A stretch of 64,000 nucleotides of DNA from Copromyces sp. CBS 386.78 (lineage: Eukaryota; Ascomycota; Sordariomycetes; Sordariales; Sordariaceae), in contig MU839148.1 of NCBI GenBank assembly GCA_030685235.1, positions 124,001 through 188,000 on the forward strand. The letters run 5' to 3'. The translations under genes were made by a program, and so were the position numbers. Below the pieces are notes generated by a model that was not told the DNA's origin, searched no databases, and saw only the letters and a list, made by a program, of their open reading frames with translations. Positions 36,565-46,849 of the stretch are shown one piece after another (positions within the stretch are counted from its first letter, which is position 1; each line of letters begins with the position of its first letter).

Positions 36565-37094
36565 TCAAGAGTTCTCAATGGAGGGTTCTGCGTCCTCATC
36601 GTATTCTTCTCCTTCCGCGGCCTCTGCGGGTTCGTCGAAGCCGAGGGTCTCGGTGATGATGTCGATGATCTTTTGCTGCTCGTCCTCGGTAAAGCGCTCC
36701 AACATATCTTCAACGACCGTACTAAGAACTGCAATGTTGGTGGGCCGAAGGTTGACGATCATGAGCATCTCGCCTTTCGAGAGATCACTCTGGAGGTTAG
36801 CCTCACGAAGCTTCTTGAAGAGCTCATACAACGCTTCCGTGCTGTACTGATGGGTCTTGTCCTGGTTCGCCAATGGGCCAGGCTTGGTTCGGAGATAGGT
36901 CAAGAGCTGTTCTGGGTCAGCTTGGGCATGTTCACACTGATCAAAATGGAAGGCATGCTTACATCCTTGGTGAGAGTAAACTGGTTTGGAGGCACACTCC
37001 TGTCCTTGGACCTGTTCTTTTTCTGTTGCTCCAGGATATGCTCATAGACCTCATGGTTTGAAAGCAGGTTGCTCTGGCCTTCAAGGATCTTCAT
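36565..37094 (-). CDS. RPC17: RNA polymerase III subunit Rpc17/RPC9
   Basis: Two exons on the minus strand: 37094-36963 and 36906-36565, joined in phase 0 across a 56-base intron (donor GTAAGC, branch CTGAC, acceptor CAG) to 157 residues. The N-terminus M-K-I-L-E-G-Q-S-N-L-L-S-N-H-E-V-Y is the RPC9 signature. The second exon carries the HRDC-like fold (Y-L-R, then E-A-L-Y-E-L-F-K-K-L, then L-S-K-G-E-M-L-M-I-V-N-L-R-P-T and V-V-E-D-M-L-E-R-F). The acidic tail is common in fungal relatives. RPC9 pairs with Rpc25 to form the stalk of Pol III, the Rpb4/Rpb7 counterpart, needed for initiation of tRNA and 5S rRNA transcription. Length is slightly above the human protein. It shares its upstream region with the PRPP synthetase gene. 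Confidence 0.88.
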
Positions 37095-38651
37095 AGTGTC
37101 GACTGGGCTGGCTTGTTGATGGGCCAAGATTATCTGATAGGGCTGAGAGTGAGAAGGGACGTCTTGGGCTGACTGCTTGCTGGTGACCACCTGTAGCCTG
37201 ACTGCTTTCGGGAAAGCGTAAGACGTGTTTGGATAATCGTTTGTTTGTGTAAAATATGACACAAGCGGTGTTCGTAGATATGTGTTCTAGACTTGGCGAT
37301 TGGTAATGTGATGATAGAAAAGTTGGTGGAGGAGAAAGCCTTTGATGGTCCGTCCGTCACGGACGGTGAATGGTCAGTTGTCAGTCCCATTCACAACTTC
37401 ACAAGCGGTTGCACTTGCAGTTCCTGCCATGGACTCGTGCCCCGCCATTGTAGCGAAGAAGTCGCGAACGGCAGCTGCAATTTCTTGGGACATTGAGCGT
37501 TCCTGTCCAATCATTTACACGTAGCAGTTTGCACTTTGCCCCACCATGGAGCGTCGAGCCGTCGCTGCAGCCAGATGCACCCAATTGCACATGCTCCGAA
37601 AAAAATCTTCGCACGCGGCACGGGGGTGCGATGACGGAGTCACAGAGAAGAGAACTGAACCTTTTGGGCAGGACCGCAATTCCTGAAACAGCGATGTTTG
37701 GCAGGCACGTCTTCTGTTCGCAATGAGAAAAACAGCAAGGGCAGAGAGGATGGAGATGGAATTATGAACTTCAAGCAAGTGTGGGGCAAATACGCTTTCA
37801 TGATTCACATGTTGTCCAACTGAGCCCACCAGAAAAACTTTTCCCATATCGATTGAAGGTTTCGTTCTCGTCCTGTGTCCCGTCCCCGCGGCATGAAGCC
37901 TCAGGTGACGACGGGACAGCCTAGCAACAACCCCAGGCCTTTATTCACTGCTACCACCACCGCACACACCGCCGCAACCTGGTGAGCGATGTTTGGCACT
38001 AACACAAAGTATGCCGCTGCTTTGACGAGACCGAGCTCGCTCCATGCAGACCCCTTGTTATCAAACTGGTTTCTCTAACTCCCACCTTACTCAGAATGAT
38101 CTCGCTGTGATGATCGCCTCTTCTTTCTCCCACTGTCTCCTCTTTTATTCTCCAGGAACTTCAAGTATTCCTTGACTCTGTACGTCCGGGTTCCCGCATC
38201 CTCTTTGCCTTGCACCGCAACTTGTTAGCTGCTGCTAGAGACCTAGAGTCTGACCCCGTTAGACCGTCGCCCATTGACTCGGAACGGATTCTTATTCGCC
38301 TATCGCTCGGCTTTTCAAAACTCTTTGTTGAAAATATACCGGCGCAAATTCTTTTTCCCAGAACCGGGGAAAAAAAAAACGAGCACGACCCTTTCGACGG
38401 CCCAGCACGGCATTTGAGGAGTCAGCTTGCCCATTGCCTTACGGCTAGTGGCGCATAAGAGCCTCGCACTACCCAACGCTACCGTGGCACTGCTTTCCTT
38501 TCTTTCCGGGCTTGTCCCCTCCGGCCATCCAGCGACCACCGCCGCCGCCGCCGCTGTCCCCTCCGACGTCCCCTCCTTCGTCTCGCTCCCTCCGCCGCCC
38601 TCGTCTCGGTGTACGTGCGACCTCGACGGTTCGCCAGATCAAGAGTGCAAC
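37095..38651. promoter_or_regulatory. Divergent promoter between RPC9 (-) and PRPP synthetase (+)
   Basis: 1557 bases between two start codons facing away. Near the PRPP synthetase side lie a possible 5'-UTR intron donor (GTGAGC at 37981) and pyrimidine-rich acceptor-like sequences near 38155, so a 5'-UTR intron is plausible. The frame upstream of the chosen PRPP start stays open to 38427 but lacks family similarity. A strong 17-bp dyad lies at 37350-37366. Confidence 0.55.
37350..37366. promoter_or_regulatory. 17-bp dyad, candidate regulator site
   Basis: CCGTCCGT-C-ACGGACGG: perfect 8-bp arms around one central base, 256 bases upstream of the RPC9 start codon and inside the shared promoter. 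The symmetry fits a dimeric binding site, but no factor is assigned. Confidence 0.4.
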
Positions 38652-40191
38652 ATGGTCCGCAACATTGTCGTCCTCGGTGGTAACTCCCACCCCGAATTGG
38701 TGGAGAGCGTCTGTGGCATTCTCGGCCTGCCCGCCTGCAGCAGAATCCTGACCAAGTTCTCCTCTGGCGAAAGTCGCTGCGAGATTCAGGATTCCGTGCG
38801 TGGAAAGGATGTCTACATTATCCAGACTGGCTTCGGTGGCAATGGCAGCAGGCTCAATGATCACTTCATGGACCTCTGCATCATGATCTCTGCCTGCAAG
38901 ACTGGTTCTGCGCGCAGAGTCACCGCCGTCCTTCCCTTGTTCCCCTACTCGAGGCAACCCGACTTGCCCTACAACAAGGCCGGCGCTCCTTTGTACAAGG
39001 CGCCCACCCCCAACGGCGAGAATGGCAAGAAGGAGTACACGTTCGACAGTGTCCCTCCCACACCCGGTCCCGGCGTGCCCAAGACTTCCGGCCTCACCAA
39101 CAGCTCCGACATCGCCAACCAAATGATCAAGAACGCCCTGACGAACGGCAGCTCCAAGGAGCAGTATACTACCCATGACTACGAGAACCTCTCCATTGTC
39201 AACGGTTTCCAGGCCAAGCCCGGTTACAAGCAGTGGGTTGCGCAGGCGGGTACCCTTGTGGCCAACCTTTTGACCTGCGCTGGCTGCGACCATGGTACGT
39301 CCTTCCCTCAATGGTCTATGGTTCGAACGATCTTGGGCCTTAGGACCAGTCGCGAGAGACATGCGACATGAGAATTTCCGCCACACAGGGAATAGCTGCT
39401 AATTTTGGTCCGTACAGTCATTACCATGGATCTCCACGACCCTCAAGGTACGTAACCCCCGATGACGGTGAAAAATACACAAGCACACTTGCGCCGGTAG
39501 TGGCACATTCTTTGTCCTTTCGTCCCACGACGCTGGCCACGGCTAGTAGATTAACTCGTTCCCCGTACAGTCCAAGGATTCTTCGATGTCCCAGTCGATA
39601 ACCTCTACGGACAACCACTTCTCAAGCGCTACATCCAGCAGCACATTCCTAACTGGAAGGATGCCGTCATTATCAGCCCTGATGCCGGTGGCGCCAAGCG
39701 CGCGACCGCTATTGCGGACAGCTTGGGCATGGAGTTCGCCCTTATTCACAAGGTAAAACCCCTCTACGGTTCTCCCCACTGGATTACCACTTAACAAAGA
39801 ATCACAGGAGCGCCGCCCTACCAAGATCACCGATCGCCAGAACGCTAGCATGATGCTCGTGGGTAACGTTACTGATCGCGTTTGCATTCTCCTCGACGAC
39901 ATTGCCGATACCGGCAACACCATCACCAGAGCTGCCAAGCTCCTTAAGAAGGAGGGCGCCACCACCATCTACTCGCTGTTGACTCACGGTGTCTTCAGCG
40001 GTGACGCTATCAACCGCGTCAAGGCTTCGGCGATTGACAAATTGGTTGTTACCAACTCTGTTCCTCAAGACGAGCACAAGAAGCAGCTTGGTTCCAAGCT
40101 CGACGTCTTGGACATCTCCCCCATTTTCGCCGAGGCGATCCGCCGCGTCCACCACGGTGAATCGATCAGCGTACTCTTCAACTACGAGTAA
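38652..40191 (+). CDS. PRS1: Ribose-phosphate pyrophosphokinase (PRPP synthetase), Prs1-like
   Basis: Four exons (38652-39294, 39418-39447, 39571-39752, 39808-40191) joining to 412 residues. Makes PRPP from ribose 5-phosphate and ATP, feeding purine, pyrimidine, NAD, His and Trp synthesis. Seen: N-terminal [28 protein letters not shown] (97-102), D-L-H (219-221) for metal and ATP binding, [11 protein letters not shown], the flexible loop after G-A-K-R-A, and the PRPP-binding loop D-D-I-A-D-T-G-N-T (315-323). Residues about 107-197 are an insertion absent from bacterial enzymes, at the place where yeast Prs1 carries its non-homologous region. The ATG at 38652 (AACATGG) matches the family start; the longer frame to 38427 is probably 5' UTR. 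Exon 2 is only 30 bases. Confidence 0.93.
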
Positions 40192-41798
40192 AACTGCATA
40201 CACAACCTTGGACAGACATGATCAGCATTTTCTCGATTATCATATTCGGCGTTTTCGTTTTCCAGTTTTTGGGGCTGCACTTCCACGGGGGTACACAAAA
40301 AAAGAATACACTTATAACCATCACATCTGGAGGCTATACAGAGTGAGGTGTCTGAGATGATGGGACAGATCGAATTTCGAAAGGCGTTTTACGGAACACG
40401 TACGGGATTCCTTTCCAATGAGGGTAGGGTAGGAAGAAGCGGGCCTAGGGTAGGAAAATTGATCTCTTGGAGATGATGGAACGACGTAGTGGATGGTTGG
40501 TTTGCTGTCTCGACTGCTTTTTAGACTGTTGCAACAAGAAGCACAAAAACACGGAAACTCGGCCATGCCTCGTACTTCTATGTGTTACTGGGGAGAAGGA
40601 GAACGAGGTGGTGTACTACTACTTGGTACAACCATGCATGCATATCCTGTCTCGTGCGAGTACCGCCTTGTGGTATTATTCTCGAGTTTCTCGGATATCC
40701 ACAGTTTAACGGTGACCCCTTTCACGGATTCTAGAACCGGGTGGGTATTGAACGTTTCGTAAGATAGTCGTCAGATGTTGGACTTCCTCGGTGATATCAA
40801 ACATGGCCGATTCCGCCTCAGTTGGCGGAGGTTTCTCAAAGGTGAGCATCGCCGTCTCGGAATACAAGAGTCGGCTTAGATTTATACGCATGCGCCTGAG
40901 GTCTCTTTTGCTTAGAGAAAGCCGATGGTTGTTCGAAGGAGAAATGCTAACCAAGTAACAGCTGAAGATGAATCACCACTCTTGAATTGACAAGTGGACA
41001 TTTTCATCATATTCCAAAACCCTCAGCAGCGGCTTTGTATGGCCTCGAAAATCAACTAAACTGGCTGGATGAGAATGTACCAAAGTATGCATTATTCATG
41101 GATGCGAGTGATACAAGATCTACCCAGGGGTGGTATCAGACGAAAGATCGTGTAACCCTTCTTGCTGCCATCTTTTGATTGCGGCACGTCCGTTGACAAC
41201 TTCAAGGTTGCACGACACCGTTTGACGTCTTGTGTCGACTGATCACAAACGACTTTCGTCAGCTCGTGAAGAAGATGGATGGTGAACAAGACTTTCTTTG
41301 GAGAAAGTGCCTAGAGTGCGGAACATTTGAATCCCTTTCGAGTATTTGTCCATCACAAAAATAAAATCTTCATGGCGGGCACGGGATACCCTCCTTCGGC
41401 ACAGATATCCGTGCCGATCCCAAGCCGAGAGCGAGTCAAGAGAGAAGCGGAAGCACATCATCAGGACACCAGGACGGGACGTTTTCTCGTTCTTTACAAG
41501 ATCGGGCTGTGCCTATGCATGACAGGCTGACAGCGGGAATGCGGCAATGCCGTTGTGTGAGCCAAGTTGAGGAGAACAAAAAACGAACCCTTTCAGGAAG
41601 AGACCAAGGGTGTTTGCCTACATCATAGCGAGGGTCATGTGTCCTTCTGTGTGTTCGGCTTTCGGAGAGAAAAACGAGACATCCAGGTTGCTCACTGGTC
41701 ATGGGTGCCGCAATACAGGTTGATGTGAAGTTCCAGAAAGAAAATTTGGAACCACCATTGCCCATTACGCTCTTTGGTGGGATGCCGCAAGTGAGTAC
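40192..41798. other. Intergenic stretch downstream of the PRPP synthetase
   Basis: Normal composition. Two short frames look faintly protein-like: 40954-40706 (minus, 82 codons) and about 40993-41178 (plus). Neither has a domain, a supported exon partner or a clear start, so I do not call genes. No RNA gene is recognised. Confidence 0.45.
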
Positions 41799-42160
41799 TT
41801 AAAGTTGCGTTCGTTCGCCCAGTATGCCAGTAACAGTAAGGAATTTATATGGCAGTAAGCAACAGCATACTGCCGTGATTTTTGCGTTCGGCTGTTTTCC
41901 AGTAAAAATCTGCAAGTCGATGTAGGTCGCTGCACTTCCCCCAATTCCCCCAATGGCCTGCATCTGACCAATTAGAAGGCCAGAAATCGTTGGAGATCTT
42001 ACTGCTTTCTTCGCTTTCATACTGCTTCAAACCCCATGTTTATACCAGTATGAAAGCACTGCATTACTGTTGCATTACTGTACAGCGATTTCGCTGCAGG
42101 CCATCAACAGTAATGCAACCTCTACGATACTGGCATACTGGGCGACCGAACGCAACTTAA
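41799..42160. mobile_element. Short TIR element (MITE-like), 354 bp, flanked by TTAA duplications
   Basis: Terminal inverted repeats of about 29-30 bp at 41803-41832 and 42128-42156 (outer end GTTGCGTTCG, inner end CCCAGTATGCCAGTA) differ at one internal base and one terminal base. TTAA occurs directly outside both ends (41799-41802, 42157-42160). The interior contains further inverted pairs: GCTTTCATACTG at about 42013 with CAGTATGAAAGC at about 42047, and GTTGCATTACTG at about 42070 with CAGTAATGCAAC at about 42109. It has no coding capacity for a transposase, so it is non-autonomous. TTAA duplications are typical of piggyBac-type elements, but the ends do not show the usual piggyBac terminal bases, so the superfamily is open. 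It is not visibly RIP-mutated. Confidence 0.82.
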
Positions 42161-43219
42161 GGTATGACGTTGGTTGTGGAAGCCGTCGTCATGTTGTCTT
42201 TGAAAGCGTGGAGGTTATGGAGGGCTTGGCCAAGTGGCTAGGTGTCGTTGAGGGGGGTGCTGTTAGTGGTCGCGTTCTCTTCTGCTTGTTAACGTTTTGG
42301 CTTCAGGTTGTTGTAAACTCCTTTTTACCAAACTTAATAAAAAGGGAGAAAAAGTTCATGCGATATAAACCGAAAGAGAATTAGACAGACGGGAAGGAAA
42401 CCTTTCCTATCATGTGAAAATGGGACATGGGAATGATAAAGCACCACAGGGGATTCGTTGAGATGGCAAGTAAACTGCCTCTTAACACTAACAGAGCATT
42501 AACAGGCGCAGCGGGGCTAGACATAGGGGACTTACACTATAGACGCGGATCCAAGATGCCGATCTCTCTTTCTTCTCTAGCTTGAGGAGGGGAACTTCCC
42601 CTTGACCACTCACACCCGACACACCTTTTTACACACACCGCATCAACTCTGGAACATTCCTCTACAACCCAAGCGATCATCCACGATAAGAAATTAAACC
42701 TTCTAGTTTTGCATTCGACAAGACTGCTTCGAGAATAGTGGCTAGCGACTACCCCGGTGTTACTGGTGCACCAAGAAAGCCCAGCCGGGCCTCCCGTGTT
42801 CTCTCAAGTGGTCAAGTGGTGGTGGAGGAAATAGCGGACTGGACAACCGAAACGGTTACCCAGGTTTCCCCAGGACCAAAAAGCAACCATCGAACACTTG
42901 GAGAAAAAAATCAGCGTCCCTTGATATTACAGGGGTGGTTGTTTAGTTCCCAGGCCGATCACTCAACTCTTGGAGTCACCTTACTACGCCATCATATAAT
43001 ACCATCCACCCCCTTGTTTGTGCGTGCTTCCGTCCCTGGCACGCCCCGATCCCATACAAAGACTATGTCCGCACGACCGCCGGTGGCAGAGACCATATTT
43101 GACCTGATCGTCTTCGTCGTCTCCCTGGTCAATATCTCCAACAACAGCAGGCAGCTGGATCTCATTGGCGCGCCCAATTACGTCGAACCGCTCTACCTGA
43201 TCTACCGCCTGTTGTCGGC
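42161..43219. promoter_or_regulatory. Promoter and leader of the TDT transporter, with overlapping upstream frame
   Basis: No independent gene is supported. An upstream frame begins with ATG at 43065, runs to a stop at 43260-43262 and overlaps the transporter start codon (43220) in another frame. It encodes 65 residues with one hydrophobic stretch (about residues 11-20). If the leader starts upstream of 43065, this would act as an overlapping uORF; otherwise it is silent. Confidence 0.45.
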
Positions 43220-45109
43220 ATGGTTCAAGCCTGGCGGAGCGGCAGCAGTACTGCTCGTGTAACAACCACCACCGATAGCACTACTACTACCCCGTCTCCG
43301 GTAGCTTCCGGCTCCGAGCCCCCGGTCCATCCTCTACCCCGGAGCATATCGGCCCCGGAACCACAACAACCTCAACGAAACGTATCATATCTGTCTAGGC
43401 CAACACTAGCTCCTCCGCTTCACAGCTATTGCGGATATGAATCTCCGTCCGAACTTGAAGATGGTTATATAACGCCGGACCCAACCAACCACCGGCCCGG
43501 GCTCCCCGGAGCCTCCTCCGGGCCCTCTTGGTTGAATTCGTCGACATCCCGTCGTCAAAATGGTGGTGGCAACAGCAGCCCTATGAAGGCGAGCATGGAT
43601 GACATTCTTAACAAGGGGCGTAACCTGTCGAAGCGCAAAGTGAGCCTCAGGGATCGCATCACTTGTTATCAGTGGACATGGTTTACCATGACTATGGCTA
43701 CAGGCGGTGTTGCCAATATTCTTTATTCGAGTAAGTAAAGTTCATCCCATTCTCTTGACCTAACTTCCACATGGAAAAGAGTGCAATCAATGTTCTGACT
43801 CGGACCAAACGCCATAGTACCATATAGGAGTCAATGGTTGACCGGCGTCGGCCTCTTTTTCTTTTTTCTTAACCTTGTGCTTTTTACGATAAACTGTATT
43901 TGTATCACACTTCGGTTCCTTTGGAGCGCCGGTAGCTTCCTGCATTCACTAAATGACCAGACGGAGTCACTCTTCGTTTCTTCAATCGTAAGTTCTACTT
44001 CATACTATACAAAATCTCTCGGCTCCTTTCCATGATAGTACCAAATACTAACGCTACTAGTTAAGATTGTCTCGTACGTATACGCCATCTCGGTCCCTCC
44101 TCCTCCTTCTCCCGCACTCATCCCATGATATCTATCTAACCAACCCCCCTCCTTTCTAGAGCCGGCACGATCCTCATCACCATCTGCCAATATGGCATCC
44201 CCAATACGGGGCCCTGGCTACTCAAAGCTATGGAAATAATTTACTGGATCTATTTAACTTTCAGTTTCACCATCAGCGCGTGCTTATATCTTCTTCTCTG
44301 GTCTACCACCGTCTTCCCTATCCACACCATGACACCCGTCTGGGTCTTTCCCGCGTACCCTCTCCTACTAACAGCGCCCTACGGCGCCAACCTGATCGCC
44401 GCTTCCGTCAAGTCCGGCCACACTGATAAGATCAACCCCATCTCCATCGCCCTCGCCTCCGTCGCCGTTCAGGGCACCGGCTTTTTGATATCTTTCATGA
44501 TCTGCGCCGCCTTCCTCTACCGCCTGATGACACAGAAGCTACCGCGTGATTACCAACGACCCGGTGTGTTCATCTCCATCGGTCCCGGCGCTTTTACGGC
44601 CGCGGGACTGGTGCAACTGGCCAACTCCGCCCCCGATTTCTTCCCGGCCGATTTCCTGGGTACGCAGGGCGGTGTCGCTTTTTCCATCTTGCGCATCCTC
44701 GCTTACATGGCGGGGATCTGGCTTTGGGGTTTGAGTTGTTGGTTCTTTTTGGTCAGCGTCGGTTCACTGTGGAAGTATTTGCGGCCAGAGGGCAAAAGCA
44801 AGCTGCAGTTCCAGATGACGTGGTTCTCGTTTGTGTTTCCCAACACGGCGCTGGTGGCGGCGACGGAGCAACTTGGAAATGCGTTTGAGAGCGATGGGTT
44901 GAAGATTTTTGGGTGTGTCTTGACGGGGTGTATTATACTGGTGTGGATTGTGGTGTTTTGGCGCATGGTGGAATGTATTTGGAGGAGGGAGTTGTGAGTC
45001 TTGCCTTTGTTCATTTTTCTCTCGCTTATTCTCCCTCGCAACCCTTGGCAGCTACTAACCATCTCATCTCCCAAAAACAGACTATGGCCCAAGGAAGCTG
45101 AAGACTAGA
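43220..45109 (+). CDS. TDT-family transporter (malic acid/C4-dicarboxylate or sulfite type)
   Basis: Five exons (43220-43730, 43818-43987, 44066-44073, 44160-44993, 45082-45109) joining to 516 residues. TDT carriers have about ten membrane helices and move dicarboxylates or sulfite across the plasma membrane. Residues 1-145 are a polar Ser/Pro/Asn-rich N-terminus. The membrane part starts with W-F-T-M-T-M-A-T-G-G-V-A-N-I-L-Y-S-I-P-Y-R, the family signature, with the first splice junction inside it. I-V-S-A-G-T-I-L-I-T-I-C-Q-Y-G-I-P follows, then P-V-W-V-F-P-A-Y-P-L-L-L, S-I-G-P-G-A-F-T-A-A-G-L and W-F-S-F-V-F-P-N-T-A-L. The third exon is only 8 bases; it was needed to restore frame and the conserved motif. 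Donors are GTAAGT, GTAAGT, GTACGT, GTGAGT. Substrate cannot be decided. The N-terminal start is less certain than the core. Confidence 0.85.
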
Positions 45110-46676
45110 AGTCTTGTCTTCCCATCAGTCGTAGCGGCAGTGGCACAACTTCACCACTGCTCAGCCTCCCACCTTCTCCGCGTCCGTCTCTGTTATCGTT
45201 GTCATCGATACGATCGTCATCGTTATCAGCATCCTCAATGAAGAGTATGAAAAGTACAAGTACAAGAAGTACGGCAAGAACCTTCGCCCCGAGTAGGTTA
45301 TCCAAAGAATCAAGACTAGAAAGCTTGGAAGCAATCTTGATATCTTTGAAGGACTAAGCTCTGCGAGTTTATTATTGGTGTTCTCGGCGTTTCTCGGTCC
45401 TGTTATCTCACTTGAACAAAAAGGTGGATGTAGTGCTGTGTATTCTGCATTTCAATGGACTAGCAAGCGAGTAAAAGCGAGCATTGTACTTTTGTGTTTC
45501 GGTGGCATTTGCATTTTCTGCCTTGGGAGTTTAACGTTGGGCGATGAGGTTGTATATATATTTATACCCATGCAAACGAGGTTGTGTTGAAAAGTAACCG
45601 CATCGCCTGTGTGTGTTTGACCAGATCGTTTCCAGGTGAAGCTGATGAGATCGATAAAAGTCGGCAGGACGGGGGTCAATGAAGATGAGGGTGGAACGGC
45701 GAACATGCACATACAAGACAAGAGACGAGCGGCCGGGTATCAGAGCGCGAGCATTGCCAGAAGAAAGATTTCTTTTTTAACACCTATCCTCCCATCCACC
45801 ACCACCCTTTGTCCTAGCCGTCTGCCTATTCTTGACCACGCCATCCATACACAAACGGAGTGTAGCATGAAAAGAACAACACTATCTAAAAAAAGGAAAA
45901 AAACGAGGCTGTCTATATATCAAGGTGTGTGTGCTGACAAAAATAACAAAAAAACCATCAAGGTATCTCTTTTTTTCACTAAGCAAATATATAATTAACC
46001 CCTAAGGCGTGTTTGAGTCCGCGTTAGGGATTTTAAGAAATAAACATGTTAACGTGTAGGGTCCGCAGCTGCAATCCTACAACATTAAGGCTACCGCTTT
46101 TTCTCACTCAATTTGTTTTTACTCAATTTCAAGCTAACACTCTTATAGTATAGCCAGCCCCCATCTGCAGGCTAGCTACAAGACGCTGTAACCTCTGGGC
46201 GCTAAAGAGTGGGTATGCGAACGTGGCCGAATAGTGGATGCACTCGCTTAGATACCTATATCGGGTAGTACGGGCCCGGCAGATAGTTATGTGGGACCGC
46301 CAAACCTATTCGAGCAAAAACAACCCTAGGGGGAAAGGGGGGCGAATAATAGAGGGTTTAGCAAGGAGTTCGCGTTGTAACAGGATCTTTTTTGCTAAAG
46401 CCCCTATATAGGGGTGTCAGCTTATAAAAATTGTTAATTGTTGAATATCGTTGTGTAGAAGTTATCGTTATTTCGAATTGTACTATTATTATAAACCGTA
46501 CACTATATTTCAACAAGAGTCGCGGTAAAACGGAAAGTTAGTCGCTTAACGGCAAACTAGAATTATAATAGTAAATTCCAACCCTAGCGCCGGTATCTAT
46601 CTAATACACAATTCGCTCCACATACCTATTAATAAATATTAGTAATATTTATATATAGAATTAATACTTTATCTAT
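45110..46676. other. 3' flank of the transporter and right edge of the gene island
   Basis: Normal composition to about 46000, then mixed. It contains a small TA-rich tract near 45550 and A-runs near 45889 and 45948. No gene or RNA is recognised. From about 46400 the sequence is AT-rich and RIP-like. Confidence 0.5.
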
Positions 46677-46849
46677 TGTAAGATAAATAACGTGCGATGA
46701 TGTGATTGTATTGATTGATTATTAGAAGAAGAGAGAGAGAGGAGAGAAGCTCTATACTCTCCGAGCTATATATACTAGTGTGTATTATAGCAGTGCTTGC
46801 CTGTCCCCAAAGTGCAGGTTCCCTGCCCTCTTACTCTCTCCTTCTTACA
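46677..46849 (-). repeat. Unpaired LTR at the right island edge
   Basis: Starts TGTAAGATAAATA and ends CTTCTTACA, so the termini are inverted (TGTAAGA and TCTTACA). It is followed at once by ATACCCCCTGTTT, the complement of a polypurine tract, which indicates a 3' LTR of a minus-strand element extending to the right. I did not find the partner copy in the window. Confidence 0.65.

Noticed and set aside
38469..39386. 305-codon open frame on the minus strand
   Set aside because: Antisense to exon 1 of PRPP synthetase and its upstream region; Gly/Val/Asp-rich low-complexity content without a domain.
40706..41178. Two short frames (82 codons minus, about 62 codons plus) downstream of PRPP synthetase
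   Set aside because: Composition is protein-like, but there is no domain, good start or splice partner; RNA data could revive them.
43731..44159. A single large intron from 43731 to 44159 in the transporter
   Set aside because: It would delete a conserved membrane helix (L-T-G-V-G-L-F-F-F-F-L-N-L-V-L-F) that matches the family and has its own splice sites.
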